NCBI RefSeq assembly: GCF_046244365.1
Contig: NZ_CP176395.1
Span: 3,844,001 to 3,908,000, forward strand
DNA from: Paenibacillus_V sp046244365
GTDB lineage: Bacteria; Bacillota; Bacilli; Paenibacillales; NBRC-103111
Direction of reading: 5' to 3'
Length of the DNA: 64,000 nucleotides
This document shows positions 33,504 to 42,475 of the stretch, in pieces (position 1 is the first letter of the stretch; every line of letters begins with the position of its first letter). Position numbers and translations under genes: made by a program. The notes under the pieces are model-generated. The model made no database searches. It was not told where the DNA came from and worked only from the letters and a program-made list of their open reading frames with translations.

Positions 33504-34736
33504 ATGACAAACATCCGCTTTCATACGATTGAGGAAGCGATATACGATCTGATTATGGGCAAAACGATTATCGTGGTGGATGACGAGGACCGCGAGAACG
33601 AAGGCGACTTTATCGCGCTTGCCGAGAAGGCGACGCCTGAGGTCATCAACTTTATGATAAAAGAAGGACGGGGACTCGTCTGCGCCCCGATTACGGAGGA
33701 ACGCGCCGCTCAGTTGGAGCTCCCTCCCATGGTAGCGCGCAATACCGATTATCACGGTACGGCGTTTACGGTTTCCGTCGATCATACGGACACGTCGACC
33801 GGCATCTCCGCATCCGAGCGATCCCGGACCGTTCAAGCGCTGATCGATCCGAATACGCTGGCTGGCGATTTTCGCAGACCGGGACATATTTTTCCGCTGA
33901 TTGCCAAAAAGGGAGGCGTGCTGCGCCGGGCCGGCCACACGGAAGCTGCCGTCGATCTGGCCCGCATGTGCGGCTCTTATCCGGGAGCGGTCATTTGCGA
34001 AATCATTAAGGAAGACGGCGAGATGGCCCGGGTGCCCGAGCTCATGGAAATCGCCGAGAAGCACGACCTCAAGATCATTACGATTCAAGATTTGATCCAT
34101 TACCGCAATGAAAAGGAAAAGCTCGTAACCCGCGAAGCGGAAGTGAAAATGCCGACGGATTTCGGCGTGTTCTCGATGATCGCCTATACCAATGAGGTGG
34201 ATCGCAAGGAGCATGTCGCGCTTGTCAAAGGCAAAATCGATTCCAGCCGGCCGACGCTTGTCAGGGTGCATTCGGAATGTTTGACCGGCGATATTTTTCA
34301 CTCCCATCGCTGCGATTGCGGACCTCAGCTGGAAGCGGCGCTCCGCACGATCGAGGAAGAGGGCGAAGGCGTTCTACTCTATATGCGCCAGGAAGGACGC
34401 GGCATCGGCCTGATCAACAAGCTGCGCGCCTACAACCTGCAGGAACAAGGATTGGACACGGTAGATGCGAATCTGAAGCTGGGCTTTGCCGCGGATTTGC
34501 GCGATTACGGCATCGGCGCTCAAATCTTGAAGGATCTCGGCGTTAGACAAATCCGGCTCCTTACGAACAACCCGAAAAAAATACGCGGTCTTGAAGGGTA
34601 TGGCCTCGAAGTCGTCGAGCGCGTGCCGATTCAAATGAAGGAAAATGAAAATAATCGCAACTATTTGCATACGAAGCAGGAAAAGCTGGGGCATATGTTG
34701 AAATTTACGGATGCCGACGAAACGGGGACCGCTTAA
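33504..34736 (+). CDS. ribBA: Bifunctional DHBP synthase / GTP cyclohydrolase II
   Basis: A 410-aa fusion. The N-terminal half (to about 200) makes 3,4-dihydroxy-2-butanone-4-phosphate, with the acidic loop DDEDRENEGDF and GHTEAAVDLARMCG. The C-terminal half opens GTP and has the zinc cysteines in CLTGDIFHSHRCDCGPQL, plus RQEGRGIGLINK. ATG 33504 has AAGGGGTG 8 bases before it and is preferred over the GTG at 33495. It is third in the rib operon and supplies both starting compounds of the pathway. Confidence 0.95.
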   Translation: MTNIRFHTIEEAIYDLIMGKTIIVVDDEDRENEGDFIALAEKATPEVINFMIKEGRGLVCAPITEERAAQLELPPMVARNTDYHGTAFTVSVDHTDTSTGISASERSRTVQALIDPNTLAGDFRRPGHIFPLIAKKGGVLRRAGHTEAAVDLARMCGSYPGAVICEIIKEDGEMARVPELMEIAEKHDLKIITIQDLIHYRNEKEKLVTREAEVKMPTDFGVFSMIAYTNEVDRKEHVALVKGKIDSSRPTLVRVHSECLTGDIFHSHRCDCGPQLEAALRTIEEEGEGVLLYMRQEGRGIGLINKLRAYNLQEQGLDTVDANLKLGFAADLRDYGIGAQILKDLGVRQIRLLTNNPKKIRGLEGYGLEVVERVPIQMKENENNRNYLHTKQEKLGHMLKFTDADETGTA

Positions 34737-34837
34737 AACACAGTCCCAAGAGGAATTACCGTTCAGTAAATAAGCCTAACGATGCTTGCCAAACCTACTA
34801 TAGATATGGTTCACTCACAGAGAGGATGGAGTTCATT

Positions 34838-35308
34838 ATGCCGAAAATGTACGAAGGTCAACTAATTTCGCAGCAAGCCAGATATGGGGTCGTCGTCGGA
34901 CGTTTCAACGAATTTATTACCGGAAAGCTGCTGTCCGGAGCGCTGGATGCGCTGAAGCGTCACGGTGCGTCCGAGGATGACGTAGAAGTCGCATGGGTGC
35001 CGGGCGCCTTCGAAATTCCGTTGATCGCGCAGAAAATGGCCGAAAGCGGCAAATATGACGCCGTCATTACGATCGGCGCGGTAATCCGCGGATCTACGCC
35101 GCATTTCGACTATGTTTGCAGCGAAGTTTCGAAGGGCGTAGCCGCCATCGGATTGAAAACGGGCGTTCCGACTATCTTCGGCGTGCTTACTACCGATTCT
35201 ATCGAGCAGGCAATCGAACGCGCAGGCACGAAAGCCGGAAATAAAGGCTGGGAAGCGGCTGCAACGGCCATCGAAATGGTTAATCTAGTCAAACAACTGA
35301 AGGCATAA
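34838..35308 (+). CDS. ribH: 6,7-dimethyl-8-ribityllumazine synthase
   Basis: A 156-aa lumazine synthase that forms icosahedral shells in Bacillus. Family stretches are GVVVGRFNEFITGKLLSGALDAL, VAWVPGAFEIPLIAQKMA, VITIGAVIRGSTPHFDYVCSE and GVLTTDSIEQAIERAGTKAGNKG. ATG 34838 fits the GGAG site and the family N-terminus; the ATG at 34826 is too close to its GAGAGG. It is the last gene of the rib operon, 101 bases after ribBA. Confidence 0.95.
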   Translation: MPKMYEGQLISQQARYGVVVGRFNEFITGKLLSGALDALKRHGASEDDVEVAWVPGAFEIPLIAQKMAESGKYDAVITIGAVIRGSTPHFDYVCSEVSKGVAAIGLKTGVPTIFGVLTTDSIEQAIERAGTKAGNKGWEAAATAIEMVNLVKQLKA

Positions 35309-35429
35309 ATTCGGGTTCGCCGGGTATTTTGCCGCGAGGGGGTAAAGGTTACGCCCCTCCTGCAGGTAATCGGTTTAAGACTGCGCAGCAACTTTTTTAC
35401 TAGCGAGGATTATGAGGGGGACTGGGGCT

Positions 35430-36212
35430 TTGAAGGTTACATTTAAGCTGGATACGTTTGAAGGCCCCCTTGATTTACTGCTTCATCTTATCGATCAAGC
35501 GGAAGTGGATATTTATAACATTCCAATTAAAGAGATTACCGATCAATACCTGGATTATTTATCGCAAATGCAGGAGCTGGAGCTCGATGTGACGAGCGAG
35601 TTTCTGGTTATGGCCGCGACGCTTCTTTCGATCAAAAGCAAAATGCTGCTGCCTAAGCCGCCCGTTATCGAGATGGACGATATGCTCTTCGATATGGAGG
35701 AAGAGGATCCGAGATCCGAGCTGGTGCAGAAGCTGATCGAATACAGGAAGTACAAAGGAATCGCCGTCGAGCTTCGGGAAAAAGAACTGGAGCGCAGCTT
35801 AATTTACTCCAGGGAGCCGGCGGATCTGACGCCGTACGTTCCCGTCGTGCAAGAGAACCCGGTACAGGGGCTTCATGTTGCGGATCTCTTGTTGGCTTTT
35901 CAAAAAGCGCTTCGCAAAATGGCGAGTCGAAACGTTGTCACGAAAATCAGACGGGACGAAGTGTCGGTCAAAGACCGTATGTTCCAAGTCGTTTCCGTGC
36001 TCGAGCAGCAAGGCGGCAAAATGATGTTCACGAAGCTGCTGACCGATGATTTTTCGAGAGAAGACGTCGTCGTAACGTTTTTGGCGCTGCTTGAGCTGAT
36101 GAAGGTCAAAAAAATCGTCTGCTTCCAGCACCGGTTGTTTGACGACATTGTGATCGAGGCAAGGGAAGAGGTGCAGCTTGATGGATTACCGTCAGATGAA
36201 ATCAATTATTGA
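35430..36212 (+). CDS. scpA: Segregation and condensation protein A
   Basis: Kleisin subunit of the SMC-ScpAB condensin, which organises and segregates the chromosome. About 260 aa. The N-terminal SMC-contacting part is FKLDTFEGPLDLLLHLIDQAEVDIYNIPI, and a winged-helix C-terminus follows. TTG 35430 has GAGGGGG 9 bases before it and gives the family-type start. The in-frame ATG at 35412 is possible, but its GAGG is very close. The end overlaps scpB by 32 bases. Confidence 0.94.
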   Translation: MKVTFKLDTFEGPLDLLLHLIDQAEVDIYNIPIKEITDQYLDYLSQMQELELDVTSEFLVMAATLLSIKSKMLLPKPPVIEMDDMLFDMEEEDPRSELVQKLIEYRKYKGIAVELREKELERSLIYSREPADLTPYVPVVQENPVQGLHVADLLLAFQKALRKMASRNVVTKIRRDEVSVKDRMFQVVSVLEQQGGKMMFTKLLTDDFSREDVVVTFLALLELMKVKKIVCFQHRLFDDIVIEAREEVQLDGLPSDEINY

Positions 36213-36918
36213 GGGTTTGCTGTTCGTATCGGGGGACGAAGGCATTGAGAGCAAGCAGCTGGCAGATGTTCTGCAGCTGCCGAGGGAAATTGCCGTCGAA
36301 CTGGTTCACGAGCTGCAAGCCGATTATATTCGAGACGAAAGAGGCCTGCAGATCGTTGAAATTGCCGGCACCTTTCAAATGGCGAGCATTCCTGCGCACG
36401 CGCCATATTTCGAACGGTTGGCGCATACGCCTTCCCGGACGAATTTATCGCAAGCGGCGCTCGAAACACTCTCCATTATTGCGTACAAGCAGCCCATTAC
36501 GAGAGTGGATATCGAGGAGATTCGCGGCGTTAAATCGGACCGTGCGCTCCATACGCTAGTGGCCAAAGAACTGATTGAAGAGATTGGCCGCGCCGAAGCC
36601 ATCGGCCGTCCGATTTTGTATGGGACGACCAAGCAATTTATGGACTATTTCGGGCTTGGCAGCTTGAAGGACTTGCCGGATTCCTCTTCATTCGAGGCCG
36701 ATTTGAGCCTTGAAGATGAAACGCGCCTGCTGTTTTCGAAGCTCGACCGCCAATTGACGATCGACGACATCGATGGCAAGCGACGAGACGAACCGGCAGA
36801 CGAGGAAGGCTTTGATCCGGCTGAGGATGAAATCGCCGCAGTAACGGAAACGCAAACGGACATCGGCGAGATGGAAATCGAGCTTCCCGACTTTTTGAAG
36901 GAAGATCCGGAACGCTGA
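36181..36918 (+). CDS. scpB: Segregation and condensation protein B
   Basis: A 245-aa partner of ScpA. Two winged-helix domains are visible (about 1-80 and 85-165), with TLSIIAYKQPITRVDIEEIRGVKSDRALHTL and RPILYGTTKQFMDYFGL. An acidic tail (180-245) is unstructured-looking. ATG 36181 is preceded by AAGAGGTG and lies inside the scpA 3' end, implying coupled translation. Confidence 0.94.
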   Translation: MDYRQMKSIIEGLLFVSGDEGIESKQLADVLQLPREIAVELVHELQADYIRDERGLQIVEIAGTFQMASIPAHAPYFERLAHTPSRTNLSQAALETLSIIAYKQPITRVDIEEIRGVKSDRALHTLVAKELIEEIGRAEAIGRPILYGTTKQFMDYFGLGSLKDLPDSSSFEADLSLEDETRLLFSKLDRQLTIDDIDGKRRDEPADEEGFDPAEDEIAAVTETQTDIGEMEIELPDFLKEDPER

Positions 36919-37050
36919 CCTCGGGTAGCATGGTTTCCATAGGATACGGTCATACTAACTCCGTGCTTTTAGCTTCGGAGCCGCTTCTGCGGCTGCTGAA
37001 GACGCAAAGCGGTACGGAGTTTTTTGGCGTTGCCGGAACTGGGGGCTCGG

Positions 37051-37737
37051 ATGATGAGTTGGTTATGGGCCGGAGCGGTCGCGGTTGCACTTCTTGCAGT
37101 CCTGTTGGCAAGCCGTATACGGTTAAAACTGTATTTTTCTCGTGTGGGGGCCGACGATCATTTATTTGTCGAAGCCCGCGCCTTGTTCGGAATCGTCCGC
37201 TTCAAATATGAGGTCCCGATCATCCGGTTTCTCGGGATTTTTGAAGGGATCGAGATCCGATCGGAGACCGTCGACCGCAAAAAGAACGTTCTGATGGATG
37301 GGGTAGGGGATAACGTATCACCCGACCGCTTTCTCGACTTATACCGGAAGGCGAATGTGCTTCTGGAACGGATCGTCGGGTTCGCCGACTGGGTGAAAGG
37401 AACGCTTGCCCGTGTTCATTGCACCCAGCTTCAATGGGCTACCTATATCGGGATTGGGGATGCTGCGCAAACGGCTGTGCTAACCGGTGCGATTTGGGGG
37501 CTTAAAACGTCGCTGCTCGGCATTCTGTTCCGTTTCGTAAAACTGGACGCCAAGCCGGAGCTTCTGGTGCAGCCCCAGTATAACCGCATGCAGTTCGCGA
37601 CGAAAGTGCGTTTCATGTTCCAGATGCGGCTGGGTGTAGTGCTGCTCGCCGGGATGCGGCTGCTGGTTCGTTACATCCGCGGGAACCGTGCGTACAAACG
37701 TAGAAAGACGAAATTGGAGAGCAATCCGGCAAGTTAA
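37051..37737 (+). CDS. ytfI: DUF2953 membrane-associated protein YtfI
   Basis: About 228 aa. It has one N-terminal hydrophobic helix (about 3-22), a basic soluble body, a second hydrophobic stretch near 190-200, and a basic tail. It matches the DUF2953 pattern, including ATYIGIGDAAQTAVLTGAIWGLK. Adjacent ATG codons at 37051 and 37054 lie behind GGGGG. It stands directly upstream of ytfJ, the same pair as in Bacillus, where it is a sporulation locus. Molecular function unknown. Confidence 0.8.
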   Translation: MMSWLWAGAVAVALLAVLLASRIRLKLYFSRVGADDHLFVEARALFGIVRFKYEVPIIRFLGIFEGIEIRSETVDRKKNVLMDGVGDNVSPDRFLDLYRKANVLLERIVGFADWVKGTLARVHCTQLQWATYIGIGDAAQTAVLTGAIWGLKTSLLGILFRFVKLDAKPELLVQPQYNRMQFATKVRFMFQMRLGVVLLAGMRLLVRYIRGNRAYKRRKTKLESNPAS

Positions 37738-37819
37738 CGGATGCTTACATAAACTTTTTCCGCTCAGGGGACGCTAAATACGAATCATTCTGAACTTAAA
37801 GACAGGAGGCAATATGACA

Positions 37820-38320
37820 ATGGCAGATCATCCGATTCAAGGTCTGATGAAAACCGCGATGGAAAATATTAAGGACATGGTCGACGTCAATACGATTGTA
37901 GGGGACGCCGTAGAAACGCCCGACGGCAGCGTTATTATTCCGATTTCTAAAGTCGGCTTCGGTTTTGCCGCGGGCGGAAGCGAATTCGGCGGGGATTTCG
38001 AGGAGCAATCCGCTTCCAAGAATGATTCGCATAACGCTTCGGTCGCCATGCCTTTCGGCGGGGGCAGCGGGGGCGGCGTATCCATCCAGCCGATCGCTTT
38101 CCTGGTAGTCGGCAAAGAAGGGGTTAAAGTCGTGCCGCTTGATAACACGACGCATTTATACGAGCGCTTGATCGATTCGGCGCCGCATGTATTCGACCGG
38201 ATCCAAAACATGATGAGGAATGCCCGTACCACGACAACAACGACGTCCTCTACACAAGTAGGGACAACGGATTCAGGTGAAACGGTAAAGTCCAAGACGG
38301 AACAAAACTATATCGTTTAA
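37820..38320 (+). CDS. ytfJ: Sporulation protein YtfJ (GerW family)
   Basis: A 166-aa protein starting MADHPIQGLMKTAMENIKDMVDVNTIVGD as in the family. GFGFAAGGSEFG and a Gly-rich GGGSGGG loop follow, and VSIQPIAFLVVG and a Thr-rich tail end it. Members are made in the forespore. The ATG at 37820 is 10 bases from AGGAGG; the ATG at 37814 is only four bases away. A hairpin terminator follows. Confidence 0.9.
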   Translation: MADHPIQGLMKTAMENIKDMVDVNTIVGDAVETPDGSVIIPISKVGFGFAAGGSEFGGDFEEQSASKNDSHNASVAMPFGGGSGGGVSIQPIAFLVVGKEGVKVVPLDNTTHLYERLIDSAPHVFDRIQNMMRNARTTTTTTSSTQVGTTDSGETVKSKTEQNYIV

Positions 38321-38357
38321 AAGCCGCCTCCTGGCTGCATGCCCGAAATTCGCTCAG

Positions 38358-38385
38358 GCTGCCTTCTTCTGAAGGCGGCTTGTTT
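38358..38385 (+). terminator. Terminator after ytfJ
   Basis: GCTGCCTTC / GAAGGCGGC 9-bp stem (one wobble) with loop TTCT and a TTGTTT tail. A wider GCCGCCT/AGGCGGC pairing with 38321-38328 is also possible. Confidence 0.75.
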
Positions 38386-38533
38386 GCATTGCGGAACCAT
38401 GCGTAACGAAAGGTAATTTGGACATGATCCTCCCGGGACGGGCATATACATGTACAAGTATGGATGCCACAAGGCGGCGGAAAAGCGGTGGGGCAGCAGC
38501 CAAGCGCAGCCGTCATGTTTCGGGAGGATGGCC

Positions 38534-39700
38534 ATGAAAAAGATTCTCTTGTGTTTCGTTGCGTTAGTATTCGCTTTATCCGGAGGGTCCGTAAACACGC
38601 CTGCCTTTGCGGCCCCTGCCGTAGGGACGAATGCGGAAGCATCCGCACTGATCGATGTGACTTCCGGCCGGCTGTTGTACAGCCATAACGGAGACAAGCA
38701 GCTGCGGATTGCCAGTCTGACCAAAATCATGACCGCGATCGTCGCCATCGAGAACGGAAAGCTTTCCGACCAAGTGAAAGTAAGCGGACGGGCTTTCGGC
38801 AAAGAGGGATCGTCGATTTACTTGAAGCTGGGCGAAGAGATGAGCCTGCACAATATGCTGTACGGCTTGATGCTGCGCTCGGGGAACGATGCCGCTACGG
38901 CTATCGCCGAACATGTCGGCGGCTCTGAGGAAGGGTTCGTCTACTTGATGAACCAGAAGGCGGAGGAACTGGGGCTGTCTCATTCTCATTTTATGAACCC
39001 GCACGGTCTCGATGCAGCCGGCCATTACTCGTCGGCGAACGATCTGGCGAAGCTGACCGCGTATGCTCTAAAGAACCCCGTATTTAAGGAAATCGTCAAG
39101 ACCGAAACCAAAAAAGCGCCGAACCCTAACGAATCATGGGATTATACATGGCTGAACAAGAATAAAATGCTCGGTCTGTACGACGGTGCGGATGGCGTGA
39201 AAACGGGATACACGAAGCTTGCCAAACGCTGCCTGGTTTCCTCGGCGACCAGGAGCGGACAACAGCTCGCCGCCGTTACGATCAACGACGGCCAAGATTG
39301 GGCGGATCATACGAAGCTCCTGAATTACGGCTTTGCCAACTATCCGCTAAACATGCTCGTTGAGAAAGGCGAGTCGGTCGGTCAAGGGCTGGTAGCAGGC
39401 CGAACGGTTTCCTATCCGCTGGAGCAGACGGAGACGGAGCGGATTACGCGCAAAATCGAGCTGGAGGGCAGCGAATCCCTCAACTACCGTCTTGGCATTG
39501 TCGGCAAGATGAGGATAAGCGTAGCAGGTGCGGATGTCGGCGTAGTTCCGCTTTATGCGGAAGGAAGCGCTCTGCCTAACGGCAAAGAACAGGGGACATT
39601 CGGTTTCTTGGCAGGAGAAACCGCGGCAAGCGGGGGCGACCGCTATATCGACAAGATACGGATCTTGATCCGGACGCTCGTTACGGGCAAAGCGAGGTGA
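38534..39700 (+). CDS. dacB: D-alanyl-D-alanine carboxypeptidase DacB (sporulation)
   Basis: A 388-aa S11 carboxypeptidase with a signal peptide (1-27, AFA-AP). Active-site Ser61-x-x-Lys64 (ASLTK), Ser116-Gly-Asn118 and Lys223-Thr-Gly are all present. Its place just upstream of spmA-spmB is the same as Bacillus dacB, a mother-cell enzyme that limits cortex cross-linking together with SpmA/SpmB. GGGAGG lies 6 bases before ATG 38534; the ATG at 38528 is too close. It is paralogous to DacF at 12.6 kb. Confidence 0.93.
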   Translation: MKKILLCFVALVFALSGGSVNTPAFAAPAVGTNAEASALIDVTSGRLLYSHNGDKQLRIASLTKIMTAIVAIENGKLSDQVKVSGRAFGKEGSSIYLKLGEEMSLHNMLYGLMLRSGNDAATAIAEHVGGSEEGFVYLMNQKAEELGLSHSHFMNPHGLDAAGHYSSANDLAKLTAYALKNPVFKEIVKTETKKAPNPNESWDYTWLNKNKMLGLYDGADGVKTGYTKLAKRCLVSSATRSGQQLAAVTINDGQDWADHTKLLNYGFANYPLNMLVEKGESVGQGLVAGRTVSYPLEQTETERITRKIELEGSESLNYRLGIVGKMRISVAGADVGVVPLYAEGSALPNGKEQGTFGFLAGETAASGGDRYIDKIRILIRTLVTGKAR

Positions 39701-39706
39701 GGCGAA

Positions 39707-40297
39707 ATGGTAAACTTCATATGGCTGTTTTTCATTTTGGCGGGATTTGTCGTGGCGGCCATTAACGGAAATATCGAAGCCGTGACGCAAGCCGTATTCG
39801 ACGGGGCGAAAACGGGCGTAACGGTATGCTTCGGTTTGATCAGCATTCTCGTGTTCTGGCTCGGCATCATGCGAATTGCGGAAGACGCCGGACTGTTGGA
39901 GAAGCTAGCCAAGCTCCTGAGGCCGCTTGTCCGCTTCCTGTTTCCCGGCATTCCGGCCGATCACCCGGCGCTCGGCTACATCATGTCCAATATGAGCGCC
40001 AACATATTAGGGCTAGGCAATGCAGCTACCCCGATGGGCATCAAAGCCATGCAGGAACTGCAAAAGCTGAATGGGCACAAGGAAATCGCAAGTCCCGCCA
40101 TGTGTACGCTGCTTGCGCTCAACACGTCGAGCATCACGCTTGTTCCGACGACGCTGATCGCGATCCGAATGAATTTCCAGTCGCTCAATCCGGCCGAGAT
40201 CGTCGGAACGACGCTCATCGCTACCGCCATATCGACAACCGCGGCCATTGTCGCCGACCGCTGGTACAGGCGGCAATATATTCGCAATCTGCGTTAA
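39707..40297 (+). CDS. spmA: Spore maturation protein A
   Basis: A 196-aa membrane protein with the nucleoside-recognition (Gate) domain and about five helices; needed in Bacillus for proper spore core dehydration with SpmB. NMSANILGLGNAATPMGIKAMQELQ and LALNTSSITLVPTTLIAIR are family stretches. GAGGTGAGG precedes the ATG. It lies 6 bases after dacB. Unlike in Bacillus, a 238-base gap with a hairpin-rich element separates it from spmB. Confidence 0.93.
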   Translation: MVNFIWLFFILAGFVVAAINGNIEAVTQAVFDGAKTGVTVCFGLISILVFWLGIMRIAEDAGLLEKLAKLLRPLVRFLFPGIPADHPALGYIMSNMSANILGLGNAATPMGIKAMQELQKLNGHKEIASPAMCTLLALNTSSITLVPTTLIAIRMNFQSLNPAEIVGTTLIATAISTTAAIVADRWYRRQYIRNLR

Positions 40298-40304
40298 AGC
40301 GGAT

Positions 40305-40472
40305 GTTCAAAAAGACACCTTATGATCACGATGAGTTTCGAGAAGTGGATTCGACATCGAATCTTGCGTTCAACTTCGAAGTCTGGTGCTCATTTAGGTT
40401 TTGCCTAAACTCCGCTCCTCCTTCTTCAGCTTCACGCAACCTTCTCGGTGCTGATAAGTCGACTTTTTGAAC
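40305..40472. mobile_element. MITE-like hairpin-rich element between spmA and spmB
   Basis: 168 bases bounded by the inverted repeat GTTCAAAAAG (40305-40314) and CTTTTTGAAC (40463-40472). Inside are GATTCGA-CA-TCGAATC, ACTTCGAAGT and TTTAGG-TTTTG-CCTAAA palindromes. It encodes no protein. It lies exactly in the spmA-spmB gap, which is close to zero in Bacillus. A small non-autonomous transposable or palindromic repeat is the best reading; no target-site duplication was established. Confidence 0.65.
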
Positions 40473-40535
40473 TCGCACTTTTAGCGGCGCTTGCCGCCGC
40501 AGTTTCATTCGTGTTCCGGAAAGGGGAGTATACCG

Positions 40536-41069
40536 TTGTACGCATTGGTCTCGCTCATTTCGGCTTGGGCTATCCCGGTCATTATCGTCTTCATTCCTCT
40601 TTATGCGGCTTACAAAAAAATACCCGCCTACGAATCCTTCGTAGAAGGAGCCAAAGACGGCTTCGATACGGCCATAAAAATAATTCCGCATCTTGTCGGC
40701 ATGATGGTCGCCATTACCGTTTTTCGCGCCTCGGGTGCAATGGATCTTCTTGTCGGCGTCTTCCGGCCGCTTCTGGATAAAGTGGGCATCCCGGGAGAGG
40801 TGCTTCCTCTCGCCGTACTGAGGCCCATAACCGGAGCGGGCTCGCTCGCGTTTACGACCGACCTGATTCGCGAATTCGGTCCGGATTCGATGATAGGACG
40901 TATCGCCTCGACCATTCAAGGGAGTACCGATACGACCCTGTACGTGCTGACCGTTTATTTCGGAGCGGTAGGCATTCGCAAGGCGGGCTATGCGCTGAAG
41001 GTCGGACTTATTTCGGATGCGGTAGGCTTTATCGCGGCTATTGCCATTTGCTTTCTCGTCTTTGCCTGA
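40536..41069 (+). CDS. spmB: Spore maturation protein B
   Basis: A 177-aa partner of SpmA, also a Gate-domain membrane protein. Family stretches are KKIPAYESFVEGAKDGFDTAIKIIPHLVGMMVAI, VFRASGAMDLL, LRPITGAGSLAFTTDLI and STDTTLYVLTVYFGAVGIRK. The start is TTG 40536, with AAGGGGAG 7 bases before it. The repeat element ends 63 bases upstream, so the ribosome site is intact. Confidence 0.92.
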   Translation: MYALVSLISAWAIPVIIVFIPLYAAYKKIPAYESFVEGAKDGFDTAIKIIPHLVGMMVAITVFRASGAMDLLVGVFRPLLDKVGIPGEVLPLAVLRPITGAGSLAFTTDLIREFGPDSMIGRIASTIQGSTDTTLYVLTVYFGAVGIRKAGYALKVGLISDAVGFIAAIAICFLVFA

Positions 41070-41150
41070 GTTTTCAAGAGGGAACGGCAGAACATTCGCC
41101 TTGACGCGCACATATACTGCTAGCACTAGAATGCGTTAGAGGTGAAGGGC

Positions 41151-41492
41151 ATGCAGGTAACGGGCATCATCATTCACGATTCGGCTTGTTCGTCCATTAA
41201 CGGCAAAGGCTACGATTTCTATATTTCCAAGAGCGGCTCGATTTTTCCGGCATCCGACCGGACGGATTCGGAGTATATCCATATTTGCGTGGAGGGCGAT
41301 TTCGCCAAGCCGCATACGGTTTCTGTTCCTGAACTGAAGGAGCAGATTTTTTTGTTGTCTAAGCTTATCGTTCGCGTATCCGAATCGTTCGGTTTCTCCC
41401 ATGAGCGTATTTTTCCGCACGGTCATCGTTGTCCCGGCAAGTATTTTCCTTGGGCGGAACTTGTGATTTCGGACAATGATCGTTATCATTAG
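41151..41492 (+). CDS. Short amidase-2/PGRP-like protein
   Basis: A 113-aa protein with features of N-acetylmuramoyl-L-alanine amidase type 2. An IIIHDSAC strand at the N-terminus carries a candidate zinc His9. The C-terminal FPHGHRCPGKYFPWAEL has candidate ligands His90/His92 and Cys94 in the typical CPG setting. GKGYDFYISKSGSI is the region after the first His. No signal peptide is seen. It is shorter than the usual 140-170 aa domain, so it may be a minimal or intracellular form. AGAGGTG precedes ATG 41151. Between spmB and rluB. Confidence 0.7.
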   Translation: MQVTGIIIHDSACSSINGKGYDFYISKSGSIFPASDRTDSEYIHICVEGDFAKPHTVSVPELKEQIFLLSKLIVRVSESFGFSHERIFPHGHRCPGKYFPWAELVISDNDRYH

Positions 41493-41643
41493 CATATCGT
41501 CTATGCGAGCGCGAACTGCGTATGGCCTAATGCTCGCGTTTAGACGCCTCTTACAGGGACAAGCATATTGCGGGCGACCGATAAGGCGTTCCGTTAACAT
41601 GCACTATTTATTCGTTACGATCATGGAAGGGTGGCACAAAGAG

Positions 41644-42384
41644 ATGGAACGGTTGCAAAAAGTATTGGCACAAGCAGGTATAGCCTCGAGGCGCAAATGC
41701 GAGGAATACATAACGGCAGGCAGAGTGACGGTCAACGACATTCCCGTGAAGGAGCTTGGAGCCAAGGTGGACCCGGCGAAAGACCAAATCAAAGTCGACG
41801 GCAAGCCCATCAAGGCGCAAAAGAAGCTTTATATTATCATGAACAAACCCAAAGGGGTCATTACGAGCGTAGACGATCCGGGCGGACGCAAAGTGGTGAC
41901 CGATTTTTTGCATGGCATCACCGAACGGCTGTATCCCGTGGGAAGGCTTGATTACGATACCGAAGGCTTGCTGATCTTGACGAATGACGGCGAGTTCGCG
42001 AATATGCTGACCCATCCGAAGCATCATGTGCCCAAAACGTATCATGCCAAGGTCAAGGGCGTTCCGCACGGCTCGTTGCTCGAAAAGCTGGCTAAAGGAG
42101 TCAAGCTCGAGGACGGGATGACCGCTCCGGCGGAGGTCGATTATGTCGACGTCGATCCGGCGGCGAATGAAACGGTCATTTCCATAACGATATACGAAGG
42201 ACGCAACCGCCAGGTGCGGCGCATGTTTGACGCCATCAAGTTTCCGGTAGAGAAGCTGAAGCGGGTCAAGTTCGGTCCGATCCCTCTAGCCGGATTGCAG
42301 CGGGGCAAGTTCCGGCATCTTACGGCCGAGGAAATCCGAAGCCTGCAGGATGCGGCCAAGCTGACGCAGAAAGCGGACACATAA
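41644..42384 (+). CDS. rluB: Ribosomal large subunit pseudouridine synthase B
   Basis: A 246-aa RsuA-family pseudouridine synthase acting on 23S rRNA. The S4 RNA-binding domain (1-60, LQKVLAQAGIASRRKCEEYI) is followed by the catalytic domain with the Asp in GRLDYDTEGLLILTNDGE and the ending YEGRNRQVRRMFDAI. I start at ATG 41644, with a GGGTGG site about 10 bases before; the longer open frame runs back into the previous gene. In Bacillus, rluB also precedes resA. Confidence 0.93.
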   Translation: MERLQKVLAQAGIASRRKCEEYITAGRVTVNDIPVKELGAKVDPAKDQIKVDGKPIKAQKKLYIIMNKPKGVITSVDDPGGRKVVTDFLHGITERLYPVGRLDYDTEGLLILTNDGEFANMLTHPKHHVPKTYHAKVKGVPHGSLLEKLAKGVKLEDGMTAPAEVDYVDVDPAANETVISITIYEGRNRQVRRMFDAIKFPVEKLKRVKFGPIPLAGLQRGKFRHLTAEEIRSLQDAAKLTQKADT

Positions 42385-42475
42385 AATTCAAAATCAGTAA
42401 TCTTCCGATTCGGGAAAGTTCGCTATAATGAGTTTAGCTTTGCAAACAATTCTCAAGCGGTTGAAGGTGAATGAA

